Shown: positions 33,495 through 47,699, counted from the first letter of the stretch. The stretch is 64,000 bases of DNA from Toxorhynchites rutilus septentrionalis (GCF_029784135.1 NC_073746.1:14088416-14152415), one strand, 5' to 3'. Translations and numbers: made by a program. Notes: generated from the letters alone by a model not told the origin.

Positions 33495-34372
33495 CTTGCT
33501 AAGCGAACGTTCATTGGTCCAAACGCCAAACTTTTGATTGATTGATCTTCTAATTGACCTTTTACAATTTCCTTTCACTTTAAATTTCATAGTACTTTTA
33601 TCAAAACTCATTGTAATATAATATATTAGAATTGTAATATTGAACAATTCTCGATCAAGATTTTTCAATCACTTGCAAATAACATGTTTCTCCCTTAGAT
33701 GGAATACATAATTGATACAGAAAATATACTAAAATCATGACATCTCAAGTATGACGATTGCTTCTTCGAGTTTTGTGCTTACCCCTTTGCTTGATTAGTT
33801 CTCGGGTTATGCAAAAATTTGTGTTTCTTTTGTATGGCAGCCCCCCTTAAAGAGAGGGAAGGAGTATCGAATCACCATAATTTAGTTCCTTTTTCTTGCT
33901 TAATTCTTAATTTATGCTGAAATTTGTGTTTCATTTGTATGGCAGCGTCCATTCCCCCCCTAAGAGAGGGACGAGGAGTATCTAACCACCATAGAATAAT
34001 TTATTGCACCCTAAAACCTTCACATGCTGAATTTCGTTTCATTTGCTTGATTAATTTTCAAGAAATGCAGAAATTTTGTCTCATTTGTATGGCAGGCCTC
34101 CCTTAGAGAAGGGGGTGGAGTGTCTGACCACCATAGAAATATTTATTCCACCCTAAGCCTTCATATGCCTAATTTGGTTTAATTTGCTTGATTGATTCTC
34201 GAGAAATGTGGAAATTTGTGTTTCATTTGTATGGGAGCCCCCCCCCCCCCCACTGAGAGATGGAAAAGTGGTCTCGAATTATCATAAGAACCTTCCCCGA
34301 CCCCAAAAACCCCTACATACCAATTTTCATGTCGATTGGTTCAGTAGTTTCGTATATATATATACATTTAAT
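33495..34372 (-). mobile_element. Helitron-like element, copy 2
   Basis: Contains diverged 143-bp-type units (TTTGTATGGCAGCC at about 33832, 33938, 34087 and 34227) and, at its 5' end, the CCGACCCCAAAAACCCCTAC and AATTTTCATGTCGATTGG segment. Its 3' part (33495-33740) matches 38268-38470 and, inverted, 46400-46640, not the CTAG end of the 18146 copy. Confidence 0.6.
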
Positions 34373-35225
34373 ACCGAATAGGGTGGCTCTATGCAGAAAA
34401 AAAGATCTAGATATTTTTTTCAAAAATTTCACTTCATACCATACATATTACCTTAAATTTTGACCCCAATGCCCTATTTTTAATTGCGAATTCATTTAAG
34501 TTGTTCAATGACTGATGGCGTAACGCCCGCTTCATTGAACATCCATCTACAAATACATAAGTAACATCAATTCATCTAAAGCAGGGAGCATCTCCGACGA
34601 GCTGGAAGCCTTTTTGAATAGGCACAATGAGTTATCGAAATTCTGCAAATCACATTTGCTCGGATTACAAAATGACAATCACGCTATTGCCATCAGTCTT
34701 CCATGTTTCACAAAAAACACTGCGTCCGGAATAAACATGTCCACGCTGCTGTTCACAGTTTTGTGTTTGAGTACAAACATGATTTTTTCGTACCTATGTT
34801 AGAAAATGTGACATGTTTGTATTCGTGGTATGTTTGGACATACGATGTTTAATCCCAATGTTTCACATGATGTTCGAAGATGGTGTACAGTTTCTCTTGC
34901 ATTTTCACCCCAAGCACCGGCAGTGCGTAGAGTAGAAGAAGCGAATCGGACACCACACCACCATCACTCAACGCGTGGTGTGTTGGTATGTTGACATGGA
35001 AAAAATGCTTTCCTTTCATGACAATGGGTGCTTCATCAAAAATATTGGGCAAATAAAATAAACCTCTTTTTCTGTTCTGAACAAAATAAACATCGATTGA
35101 TATGAGAGTTTTTCACATTTGATATAATTATTTAGTGCACGCATCAATTTATATATTGAATTCATGTAACATTCGCTATTATTAGCTATTTGAACAAGTA
35201 CTTAAATTGAATTATTCAGCAGTGA
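34373..35225. other. No recognisable feature
   Basis: AT-rich. Short frames only. Confidence 0.3.
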
Positions 35226-35263
35226 CATGTTAGGCGTGACGCTAACCACTCGACCACGGGAGC
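35226..35263 (-). mobile_element. SINE family B head fragment
   Basis: 38 bp matching the tRNA-like 5' head (GCTCCCGTGGTCGAGTGG on minus) with no body. Confidence 0.6.
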
Positions 35264-35762
35264 AACAATTTTGGCTGGATCTTTGAATACAAATGGCCAA
35301 TACTGCTTGTTCGCGACGATCTCGACCCGAGCTATAAAACGAGCGGAGAAGAGGAGAAAAAAGGATGATGCAATCGCATGCACACATAGCATATGTAGTG
35401 CAGTGTAAGTGTAGCTTTTAGTTTTTTCCTTCATTCAGTTTGTGATAACATCGAGAAATTAATGATGTGTTTTAGCCGCTGAAATTTCTCTGCTGGTTCT
35501 GCTGTGTGCCGCTGAAGGTTGCATCTAAACCAAATTTTTGGGTATTTATTTTTTTGGTCAGCATTTGTACGACGTCGCCCGCTATGCAGTCGGCTCCCCA
35601 GACTTTAATTGCCAACATGCACGCAAAAAAAAATAGAAAGCTTCTTTCTATGCAGAGAATGTTTTCTTTGAACGAAACCAAGAATTATTTAATCAGACTT
35701 GCAAAATGTGCATGAACGATCTATAAACTTTTACTTAGTCGCGGCAATACATACACACACTC
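35264..35762. other. No recognisable feature
   Basis: Mixed-composition spacer. A short frame at 35506-35715 is not supported by any homology I know. Confidence 0.25.
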
Positions 35763-36178
35763 TTTACAGATACACGGGCCGAAGGTTGTGCAGTCCACTG
35801 ATGATTCAACAAGAGCCAAAGGTTGTACCGCTCATGACAACTCTACACGAGCTGATGATTGCGCCGGATAGTTACCATTCTATCCTGGATTCCTCGAGTC
35901 GAAAAAGACGCACCACGCTAGATATGGGGTGCAGATTAGGGGGTCGTTGCTGATTAACGGTCAGCTGCATCCCAATAGGAAGTATCCCATGTCGGGCACA
36001 CGTACAGAGCACTGAAGACTGCAATATCCCAATTATGAGAACACTTGTAATACTAACCTCGAGCCAACCGCGAGTAATCGGTTACATGTTACTAACATAG
36101 TTGTAAGCAAACATTGTCAAAATATTGAACTCCCGGCCCCGTTAGGCTGACGCCATATGAGCCTTAATAAAAATATAT
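35763..36178 (+). mobile_element. 3' UTR fragment of another LINE family
   Basis: The CTCGAGCCAACCGCGAGTAA segment (about 36058) parallels, in reverse orientation, the CGCGAGTAATCGGTTTTCC-type blocks in the LINE 3' UTRs near 8486, 49104 and 50570. The segment ends with GAGCCTTAATAAAAATATAT. The upstream part is non-coding. It is interpreted as a 5'-truncated plus-strand LINE tail. Confidence 0.5.
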
Positions 36179-36181
36179 ATT

Positions 36182-36224
36182 TTGGTGCATGAACTTATTA
36201 AGAGGCTATAAGTTCATGCACCAA
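36182..36224. repeat. Perfect 17-bp hairpin
   Basis: TTGGTGCATGAACTTAT and its exact reverse complement are separated by 9 bases (36199-36207), immediately after the LINE tail at 36178. Confidence 0.85.
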
Positions 36225-36709
36225 TTTTTGAAATGCGAACTAAATTTCAAGTTCGTTTCTGTGAAAAAGTATTCTAAGAAGAAATGTTTTGGGATGAATA
36301 ATTTCTGTGTATGAAAAGAAACGAAACGAAAGCAATGAATACTGCGACATCGGGTGATATGTTTGTACATGATGTTCTTGAATTATAAACATCGTGTTTG
36401 TTTTCACATGTCTATGTTTGTGTATCATTGTTCGTGTTGGGGATAGACACTCAACACTAGCGAGAATCATGTTCGAATTCAAACAAAAACATGGAATTTT
36501 CACATCGCGTGGACATGTGTAAGTGTTTTTCGGAAGACTGATTGCCATCAACCCTGATAAAACATCAGCTGGAGAGCACGTGTGTAGATCCAAAGCACAA
36601 GCGCTGCTGGAATCATGATAGCACGGTGACACGAGAAATTTAATGCGAAGAAAAAACAATAATCTGGAATTCATCGTTGACACACACCGTTCATACGACC
36701 CTCGCTATG
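36225..36709. other. No recognisable feature
   Basis: A minus-strand frame (36240-36683) lacks any motif I know. Confidence 0.25.
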
Positions 36710-36905
36710 TTCTTCTTCAATGGCACTAACGTTCCCAAGGTTTGCCTTCTCAACGTAATACTACTTGCGTCATTTTTATTAGTAAATAGTTGAGATTTCT
36801 ATGACGAACAATACGCCTTGAATGTATTCTGGAGTGGCAAGCTCAAGAATACGCGTGACTACAGTGCAAGTCAGAAGGGTTTCTTTAATGAAAAATCTCT
36901 TGCAT
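36710..36905 (-). mobile_element. SINE family B, 5'-truncated copy
   Basis: Minus-strand body from the GAAGAAG tail (CTTCTTCAATGGCACTAACG on plus) to about the TTTCCTCCGACTTGCACT region. The tRNA-like head is absent. Confidence 0.78.
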
Positions 36906-38267
36906 AAACATTAGACCAACGAGACCCCGTCACAGATACTTAATTCATTATGAACATCATTTCTCATTTTGATTTAATATTTATGAACATGCGACGAAAC
37001 AAACAGAGGGCGCGCTTGATGGATTTTTATGTTTATCATATGGTGATTTGACATGGTCAAGAAACGCCAATTCAAGATATCGTAAGCTGTGCCAACAAAT
37101 TATGGTCAACATATACGCGAAGGTAGAGATTGAACGACTGCAATTCTTAGTACACAATCAACAAAAGTGGTGCGAGGAATAATACAGACCCTATCATGAG
37201 CAACGCCGACACAGCTTTAGTTATAGCCAGGCCAAAGCGCAATGCATTGTCATGACATTGCGCGTGTGTTCAAACACAAAATGAAGTTCGATCGTATTCG
37301 TCCCCACATATTGTTGGTTGTATTCTGTTGAATGGAAAAAGCGTAATTTTGCATTCTGTTCAAGCTTAAGTCCAATCGAGTTGAGCAAATGTGACAACCT
37401 TGCCACGCAATTCGACGTAAACAACATTGGTCTCCATGTTCCATTTCTATGAAGCAAAAATAGTAATGGTTTTTCGGGTGGAATAAACATGCAAAATTTA
37501 GCATTCAAATACATTCAAAACAAATTTAGCATCCAAACGAAATTAGAATTTTTAGAATTATTTCCGGAATTATGCCGATCAGATAGAGAGTAAATTGAAC
37601 CACAAATACGGATGACTTATTTTGACCATTGTTTCGCGACAAGGCGAACGAATTTAAGAGTGTAAAAGTCGATTTCGATTGAATTGTAAAATCCGATCAC
37701 TCATATGCATATATGAATATTGAGTTCTACAAATCGGTGAAGAGTAATAAAAACATCCATGAATAAAGGAAGCAATATGGCTGTATTTCAAACTTAGATT
37801 ACTGATGTGAATACTCCTCGATTGAATGACAACGATAAAATAACGCGATTCCAAACAGGCCGATTAATCAGCTCCATTGAAGTTAACTGGCGTATCGCTG
37901 TTTTCCAATTTATGAACGAGACCAAGCTGTTATAAACTAAGCCATGTTGAAAATCACATGCACGTATTTTCTAACAAGGAGACAGCAATAAATATTGATT
38001 TTCTATATTTCATTTTTTCTACTTTACGACAAACTTAAATTACTTTTTTCAGTTGACGTTTAACTTTAAAGAGATCAAACATGTCAGTTTCGTTAATGAA
38101 ATACACCAAGAAATCATTTGAATCGTTTTTTTATCGGTCACATTCGATTTATTTTAAAGATCGTTAAAATATTCAAACACACTTACAATACATTAGTGTG
38201 TTTTATTCAACACCCAAAATATTCACTAGAAATAATTTATTTGGCAGAACAACGTGTGCCTGGTCAG
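36906..38267. other. Unassigned AT-rich DNA
   Basis: Nothing recognisable. Two overlapping minus-strand frames (37221-37514) have no family assignment. Confidence 0.3.
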
Positions 38268-38755
38268 CTAATTGATTGATTGATCTTCTAATCGACCCCG
38301 TTGAATTTACCTTTTACTATAAAATTCCTAGTATTTCTAACAAAACTCATCATTATAAGATCAGATTATTTTCAGACACAATTCTCGTTCAAGATTTTTC
38401 AACCACTTGCGAATAACATGTTTCTCCGTTACATGGAATAAATGTTTTATACAGAAAATATGATAGAAGTCTAACCTCCATAGAAACATTTATTGCACCC
38501 TAAAACCTCCTTATGCATAATTTGGTTTCATTTGCTTGAATAATTCTCGAGTAATGTAGAAATTTGAGTTTCATTTGTATGGCAGCCCCCCCTTAGAGAG
38601 AGAGGGGGGGGGAGAGTGTAACCATCATAGAAATATTTAATGCACCCTAAAACCTCAATATGGCAGCCCCCCCTTAAAGAGGAGGGTGGGGTCTCAAACT
38701 ATCACGAAAACCGTCCCCGGTCCCAAAAACCCCTACATACCAATTTTCATGTTGA

Positions 38756-38756
<1 letters not shown>
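38268..38756 (-). mobile_element. Helitron-like element, copy 3
   Basis: Contains the 3' segment shared with 33495-33740, one or two 143-bp-type units, and the CCCCTACATACCAATTTTCA 5' segment, which then runs into a long AT repeat in place of the normal short TCTATATATA start. Confidence 0.6.

Positions 38757-38822
<66 letters not shown>
38757..38822. repeat. (TA)n microsatellite, 66 bp
   Basis: Pure dinucleotide run at the Helitron-like 5' end, presumably an expansion of the native TATATATA motif. Confidence 0.95.
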
Positions 38823-38824
<2 letters not shown>

Positions 38825-41300
38825 TTCAAAACAAACTCCGAGTGGAGTTTCATTTGACGTGCAAATTTTCGCCTGTCTACTAAATACGGAAATCTGTCTA
38901 CCAACCTACCAGCATCTGTCTCCCGTCAGCCATCATCGGCAAATCTCGGTCGCAGCAAGCGTTGAAATCGTTTCAAGCGGTAATTTGGAGTGGCAAGAAT
39001 GTGTCCCATGAAAATAGGGTGCATAAACCTCGTGGCGTTAGCGCGCTAGCACGAGATATTTACCCCGCGAAATTCGCCTCTGCGGCGCGGAAGTCTTCCG
39101 ATGGCATATCTCATTATCTCGCCAACTTGCCATATACGTAAAAATGTGCATAGTGGGACCACTTCGAGACCCGAGTTCACGTTCAGTGCTTCGCAACCCG
39201 TCTCTCGGTCCGTAGTCATTCATCACCCCACAGCGAACGCGAACGGTGATGGTGGCCAACAGCAGCCACTCCCCGTTTAATGATTCGCCCCGTTCGCCTT
39301 GCGGCCAGAAGAAGTCAACGCATTAAATTAACTCGAGTTACACACAGGGTACATATAATTCAGAACTTACCCCGCGTCCCAAGCCAACGTATATGATTTT
39401 CCGCCCGAAAATTAGATCCGGCCCAACGTCGTCTGATTTTCAAACACCCCAAACGTTATCTCCCACCCGCAATCGAATCGATCTCTGCGCGAGTGTAATG
39501 ACGAGTCCGAGTGAGGACGGACACGGCTGACGACGTCGTAATAGGTGATGAAAGTCGGACCGGATCTGGCTGATTTCGGTTTTGTAAGGAAAACGCGGAA
39601 GTGCCATAATCATGCGGCTATTCGCGACACCCAAACCTTCGGTCGTTCGGTGTTTCAATAATGACAGCCCAAATAATGATAGCTTCAAGTCGACGATAGA
39701 AGCGAAGCGGAGCTCCACGCCATGAGAAGAGGGCGACACTTTCCCTCACGATGCATGATTTATGCCCCAGCACCGTAACAAAGTAAAAGATGCATTTGCA
39801 TTTGCTATCAGCGATGTTGAAAACGCTCCCATTTATAACCTCGCAAAGCCACCACCGGTAGAACTCCGGGAGTCTCCACATCTCCACAGAAAGCAGCGGC
39901 TTCCCAGAGATCCCATGACCGCGGTGCGCCGAGGTTGAATGAAATCATAAAGTGATTGATTAATTGACGTGAGAGAAGAGTGCTGCCGTTCGAGAGTTGA
40001 TGCGGTCCATTAGAGTTCCCTGGCTGCCCTCCGCATCATGGGCTGCGAAAAAAATGGCGCAAAAAAGCAGCGATCCGGGAACGGAGATAAAATTACATTA
40101 CTGTTGAATTAACCTCACAGCGGTCGATTATGAAACCGCTGTAGAATGAGCGGAATGAGCGTGGCACTAGAGAAACTGAAGAATATTTCTGACGACAGTC
40201 CGAATTTGTCAACCGTCAACAAATCCTCCAAAAATCAAAGACGAACGACAAACAAGCTGCGAAGCAGGACAATCCTAATCTTAATTACTCGAAGCGCTCC
40301 TATACTGTCTTCGTCGTCGTTTTTCTTTTTTTTTTCGTTTATTGTTATGATTCCCATATATAACACCAGCGGACAACGCCATTATCATTATCTCTCGCTT
40401 TTGATATTTTCTACTTTTTCTGCTGGAAAAATAAAAGCTTCTCTCTGCGGCTGCGCAATGCAACGCAACGGTGCACATTCCAGCATCTCAGCTCTCAGCT
40501 CAGGTTTCATTCCTCGCCGCCGTCGTCGTCTTCTCGGCTTGGCGAACCACATGTGAGTGGGGACCGAAAACGACGCGTAGATCCATAACGAGCTTTTATA
40601 ATACTTCTTCTACCGTATTCATATCCCGGTCGTTGTTCGTATATTTTTTCCGCTTTTTTTTTTGTTCAAGGCGCGTCTTTGAATCACTTTCCGCCAATTC
40701 GCGTCTTTAAAATTCGAGACCCCAAACGACACACACTCTATCACGACCTATCTTCCGAACTTCCCTTGCTGTGTGTGTCTCTTGTTATTGAAATTAACAG
40801 AATCTGTCAAGCCGACACAGTTCCTAGTGCTTCGGTAACGAAATACACACAACCGTCAAAAAGTATTATTCGACCCAAGAACGAGTTTCCACTCAACTTT
40901 ATCTCCTCGCAGACGGTTCGAGGCAGAGGCAGACAAAATCTAGAAGATAAAATAAATATTGAGGTTTACTATGGCCACATAAAAATACCAATCGATACCA
41001 ATACGCTTTATTTTTCATATTTGTTCTATCGAACTCGGGGACTCGGGTCCGGGTTTCCTCCGATCGACCGACTGTTGAGCAATAAATTAGCAATATGTTC
41101 TCCTCCGGAGCTAATCCGCCAGGATCGTTGGATCGCGCAGGCGCGCGTGCTCTCGTTGGTTGTGCTGCAGATCAGCAGATCGCGGCAACCAGATCACGGT
41201 TGTAGACACTGGGCATCGAGCGCGGAATCATAGTAGCCACGACGGTTCACGGGCAGCAGAATGCGCGACATCAAAATCTATGTTCAACAACGACTGTGTG
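38823..41300. other. GC-richer single-copy island without a recognisable gene
   Basis: Elevated GC and no match to the repeat families of this window. Overlapping frames on both strands (for example 40679-41233) show no known domain. A possible regulatory or intronic island; inference. Confidence 0.3.
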
Positions 41301-41782
41301 AATATATGTGTGTGTGTGTAAGTTTGGAGTGCCAACGTCGTTTGTTACAAGTTTGAGGGGACAGAGCGCGATTTGCTGAAAAGGCAAAAGCGATGTTCAA
41401 CAAATTGTTTGTCCCCTCAGGGGGGGTGATGGCGGCGGTGGTGGTTGAGTATTGATTGAGGTGTGGTTGTGGGGAAGTATCTGATCGATCGTAAGCCAGG
41501 CTATGCTCTGCCAACGCATGTTTTGAGCCACCGTCCAGTGACATTCGTCGACTGGTTGCTCAATTTGACACTGGGGGTCTGCGTGTTGTGAGAGGCGAGA
41601 CGGCGATCGCAGCGCGATCTGTGTTCTCGATTCTTTGAATCCATGTAAACCAGTAAAATGTTCCATTGCACTCCGTATGAGTTTATTATGTATGCATATG
41701 ATTATTATTCGGTATAACAGATTAGGCGCTTACGTAGACCCGAGAATAAACCACAACCATGGAATAAATTTATTCAACATTC
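41301..41782. other. No recognisable feature
   Basis: Contains a GGT/GGC-rich stretch near 41421-41450 and nothing else recognised. Confidence 0.25.
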
Positions 41783-41833
41783 CTCAAGTATCCGGAAATA
41801 CTGATACATTCTCATTATTTCCGGATACTTGAG
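41783..41833. repeat. Perfect 17-bp hairpin beside transposase remnant
   Basis: CTCAAGTATCCGGAAAT and its exact reverse complement (41817-41833) with a 17-base loop. Confidence 0.85.
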
Positions 41834-42290
41834 CAACATTGCATAAAATAAGTTTTTTATTCCCTGTATCATGTGGATCAGGAGTTCCAGCCAAAGTTCA
41901 ATCGTGTCCTTCCCAGAAGTATGTTTTGGCGTGTGCCAAAGGAAATGAACCCGCCCAACGCGCCGGAGCTTCGCCCAATAGAAAAATATTGGGCGATTAT
42001 GAAGCAGGCCCTCCGGAAGAACCCAAAAGTTGTCAAATCGGAGGCGGACTTCAAATAAAAATGGATTTCTGTTCAAAAAAAACTACAACCTGACGTTGTA
42101 CAGAACCTTATGGACGGGGTAAAAAGGAAGGTGCGAGCATACGGGCTTGGGTTCGAAGTATGAATAAAAAGAAAATGCCAAAAGTTGTTTAATAGTTTTT
42201 ATTTTACTGTCAAAAATTTTCAAAAGGATCGGTCTACTGGGCGAATTTCTACAGCGTTTTTTTCCGTGATGCAATTTGATGTGACACACC
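41834..42290 (+). pseudogene. Tc1/mariner (DD37E-like) transposase C-terminal remnant
   Basis: From about 41873 the frame reads into a segment with PKEMNPPNAPELRPIEKYWA, the region around the third catalytic acidic residue of IS630-Tc1-mariner transposases; the spelling is closest to the mosquito DD37E type. A TAA at 42056-42058 interrupts it. The same frame continues to a natural-looking TGA at 42161-42163. The catalytic core upstream is missing. The tail to about 42290, ending near GATGTGACACACCC, may include the transposon end. Transposases cut and paste their own element; this one is dead. Confidence 0.8.
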
Positions 42291-42434
42291 CTTTAATTAT
42301 ATTACGGTATTTACATTATTCATCAACAAACCAGTAAGCAAATTAAATTGAAATGAAAACGGACTGGTTATTTCGCAGACATAGATTACTAATGGAAAGA
42401 ACAATATAAGCCATTATCTGATCGTATTTATTCC

Positions 42435-42830
42435 ATGGCATGTCGAGAGAATTTCCAACCCGGGAAGACCCTAGACCGATCGGGAATTGAACCCAATACC
42501 TATGTCAGTATCAGCCAAGAATTTACAAGGGAATTCCCGCTTTATCTGATACCCGGCCACGATGCTATCGTTTCCGAGTTCAAGCAGCTGAGCAAACCCA
42601 AGCCTAATTCTTGCCGATACTTCAGGCCCATTACTTATCCCAAGGCATGTGAAGAAAGTTTCCGACCCGAAAAAATCCTCGACCGATCAGGAATTGAACC
42701 CAATACCTATGTCAGTATTAGCCTTGAATTTACAAAGGAATTCCCGCTTCAACGGATTCCCGACAACGGTCTGTTAATCGTTTTCGAGACCAGACAGCTG
42801 AGCAAACCTAAACCTAATTCCAGCTGATAC
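42435..42830 (+). repeat. Tandem duplication of 207 bp with open frame
   Basis: Two diverged units at an offset of 207 bp (GAATTGAACCCAATACC at 42484 and 42691). A plus-strand frame stays open across both (shared LDRSGIEPNTYVSIS and QLSKPKPNS). The same motif on the minus strand reads GGGTTCAATTCC, a tRNA B box, so a SINE-like origin is also possible. I do not assign a function. Confidence 0.6.
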
Positions 42831-43222
42831 TTCAGGCCCTACATCCAACCTGGAGTATGAAAGTATCAACCTGAAATCTGCAATGAGATCCGCCATAACA
42901 CAGAAAAATCTCGTTATAATTATCTGTTGAAAAGATAAATTTACGAGTATTCCGGTTGAGCTATCCCTAGCTTCACTCCGGTTTCTACATTGAACCCCTT
43001 GGAAAGCTTTTATTTGATTCGAGAGAAATTTGATTATGTTCAGTCTTATGCTTCTCTATGTGTGTGAACGCGCGCGAAATGGCAAAACTCAAATGTAACT
43101 ACATCTATTCGAAGAATAAATCATTGTTGTTGCGAAGAATGATTTATACGACAATTCATTGTTTTATTAACCATTTTATCTTCACTTTTCGGATCATCAT
43201 AATATCAACTCATTCAGCAGCA
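42831..43222. other. No recognisable feature
   Basis: AT-rich, no gene seen. Confidence 0.3.
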
Positions 43223-44892
43223 TGAGGGTAAAATGATCATGAGGTGGTACCCCGCATGTGAGGGTAAAATGAACATAATTTAAATTTATTATAAAGATTT
43301 CTACAGGCCATCAATCAAAACTGTTAATTAATCTAAAACAAATTTATACATTTTAAAGATGAATATGCTCAAAAACATTAAATATTTTTGAAATCATATT
43401 TATTCAAACAATGTTAAATGAGGTGTTCGGAGGGGCTTTAGAATTTGGACCGATTGTATTGATGTTAGGCTCATAATTGTTTTCAGCAAATTCATGGACA
43501 TCTGGACCAGGAGAGATGATAGCACTCGGCAGGGAAGTTCGTTGTACTGTTTGCTGCATCGATCTCCTTCGGAGTAGTTACCGTCATTGATGCGATAGTA
43601 CTCTGCTTTGGTTGATCCGTTACCTCAGAAGGAGCGAAGCTTTCGTCGGTGAAAACATTTCGGTCAAATGGCCAAATTCCCGTCCTACGGAAACCGCTAA
43701 CAGCCACACCTACCGAAGCTGCTTTCGAAAAAGCCACACCCAACAGTTCAGAAACATCGTATAATCTGATTACTTGCCCGGGGAATTGATGCATGAAAGC
43801 ATCGCAAGCATCCGCAAAATAGCCTTTGAATGGCCCCATAAAAGCCAAATCCAATGGTTGCATTTTGTTACTGCAGTGTGGAGGCAACACTAGTACAGTC
43901 AAAAAACCAGCACGAGCATTTTCTGCAAATGCCAAGTATCCAACCTGTTTTTTCCTCTCTTGGCAGCAATTTTGAGCTTCTTTGGAGGAAGCATGAAGTC
44001 GAACAATTAGTTAAATATAAATCCAACAAAAGTGGAATATTTACCGTACTTATTCCTGTTTCGTCGCCATTATATATGCGAGAAGGGGGAAATCTCTTCG
44101 CCTTCAAAATATCTCCAAGAAGATCGAAAAATGCGTTGACTGTCGGCTTATTAAAACCTCTAGCCCGGACTTCCGGTTTCCTGAACGACACATTCGGATT
44201 TCGCTTGAGAAATTTCTCCAACCAGTATCTTCCAGCCTTTTTATGTTTGTGATTGAAGTTGTGCTCCAACCCGTTTCTCTCCGCCATTTCATAAGCGAAT
44301 GTCATTCATAGTTACACCATAAAACCTTGCTTCCAAATCGCAAAGATGATCCGCCAGCTCCTGCTCTTGTTCTGGCGAAAACACAAATCTTCTCGAGCCG
44401 ATACTCTTCTCCTTCTGTGGGGATGCAATCCACCAGGCGAGAGTGCACTTCGGAATGTTAAATTTCACGGATGCACACCTAATCGACATTCCACAATCGA
44501 CAGAACGCTTTGCCGCGGTCATTTTACCCGCACAGTATGCATAATTTTCAATAAGTAAATTCAACGGAAAACTTCTTAAAATACTTACTATTGTCAACAA
44601 CTTCTTTCGAAAAAGGTTCCGCAACAATATGTTCACAATGATTTGTACGAGGTCTTATTTTACACTTCGTAAAACGTTAAAAACTGCAGATCAAATTTTA
44701 CATCAACAACAAGAATGTGCACGGACGATTAGTTTTTGTTTACCATTCTCAACATTTGACAGTTTCATGCATAACAGGGTGTCTCGAATAGCTTCATATG
44801 TTCTAAGGATGGAATGATTAAGAAGATTCAATTGGTTTTCAGTTGAAATTTGAGCACCGGTTTATTTTACCAACCCTGTTCATTTTAACCGC
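43223..44892 (-). mobile_element. pogo/Tigger-like DNA transposon, decayed
   Basis: Left end words GAGGGTAAAATGAACAT (43258-43276; a diverged repeat at 43225) and, inverted at the right end (about 44868-44892), TTTTACCAACCCTGTTCATT suggest degraded terminal inverted repeats around the transposase remnant. The exact ends are uncertain. Confidence 0.5.
43492..44640 (-). pseudogene. pogo/Tigger-type transposase (HTH plus DDE_1), internally deleted
   Basis: In order on the minus strand: an HTH_Psq-like segment (KRSVDCGMSIRCASVKFNIP, about 44450-44535), then a CENP-B-type DNA-binding part and the first catalytic region with NGDETGISTV (about 44040-44070). After a gap comes the C-terminal part of the DDE domain with LPPHCSNKMQPLDLAFMGPF and SGFRRTGIWPFD (about 43660-43900). 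The stretch holding the second catalytic Asp is missing, and the frame changes near 43935 and 44300. Family proteins bind the element ends and catalyse transposition; this copy cannot. Confidence 0.75.
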
Positions 44893-45031
44893 TTTTCCCC
44901 TATATCCTATCCTACTTTCTGCTTTTTGCTTTTCTAGTGCCGTTCAGATTCCCAAACATATTTTTCAAACAATTTCGTCAATGTTAAGTGTTATTGATGT
45001 TGAAGATGAACTTGGTGTAAGAAAGGACATC

Positions 45032-45161
45032 TTCTTTAATGACACTAACGTTCCCAGTGGAATTTCCGCCGCCTCAACAACTGACCACAGTGCAAGTAGG
45101 AAGATATTTCTTTGACGGAAAATCCCCTGACCAGATCGGGAATCGAACCCGACCAACCCAC
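45032..45161 (-). mobile_element. SINE family B, internally deleted copy
   Basis: Has the tail side (GACACTAACGTTCCCAGTGG), then jumps to CACAGTGCAAGTAGGAAG and the B-box region GGGAATCGAACCCG. The middle of the body is missing. Confidence 0.7.
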
Positions 45162-45240
45162 GGTCCGCGGGTCGCATGCGGCCCTCCAGCATTGTTCATA
45201 CGGCCCGCAGCCTGATTTGAAAAACAAATCATTAGCGAAA

Positions 45241-46640
<1,400 letters not shown>

Positions 46641-47699
46641 ACGTGAATGTGAAAATAAATTCAACAAATCAAATGTCAAATTTCATGGTATGGGCACGTT
46701 CCGAATTCTTCGGATCGTTTGACGTCTACTCTCTTCAATTGACATATTGTCACTCAATAATGAGCTTATCGCCTTTCAATTTGCTGAAACTTGTGCAGGC
46801 TGAAAAAATAGTGCTACACTCTCTTCACGCTCAATAAAGAGAATATCACTTCACCTGCATACAGCCTCGTTTCGTTTCACGCCCATTTCTTTTATTCTTC
46901 ACACCGAAGCGAAGTTATCAAATCATCAAATGAAAACGAAATGTTTTTATATTGAATTATTTCGAATGAAAATTTCGTTGGAGCTTAAACCGCATTCACT
47001 GAAACTGAAACTGTGCAGTGTGGTATCGGGCGTAGCCAGTTCTGGCGCCGATCGTAAGAGCAGTATGCCCTTATATGTCTCGTTTAACTTCACTTTCTTT
47101 GAAAGACGGCCCGGTAAAATAATGTTTGGAGAAATGAAATCGAATGAAACTTTCAATTAAAAGCAGTGATCGTCCTTTTACATTCAAAACTGAAAATGAC
47201 ATGAAGCCCATTCAAATGATAATGAATAGGGCACTTTCAGTCGTCAAGTGATAGCGTTTGCTTTCAAATTCAAAGGAAACGATAGCAGAACGAGAACGAA
47301 ATTAATAAATCAATGTTTCAGTATGCGTATTGAATACACACAATCGAAAGGAAGAAGTGAAAAAGTCATTTTCATCTTTTAGTTTCGAAATTGTCAAACC
47401 CTGGGTTTCGTTTGGTGTTTATTCGCAACCGAGTAACTGACAACGTGTAAACCCGGCTTAACTGCTGGAAACATTTCAAGAGTCTTATGAGAGAGAACGG
47501 GATGTATGTACGCGTGAGTACACGAAAGAGAGAGAAAGTTTGGTAGAAAATTCATTCGACTTTCACCATTTCAGTGTCTATTGGAAATCGCTTTCTTATC
47601 GCTGTGGCGTGTGTTGTGTAAATTGAAGCAAAATGCACTAATAAAACAGAAAGTGGCTGACGAAGGACGTGTATTACAGAGAAAATTGTCTAAAATATA
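46641..47699. other. Unassigned DNA
   Basis: Rich in GAAA/TTTC words. A pair of antisense frames around 46930-47160 is not supported as coding. Confidence 0.25.
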
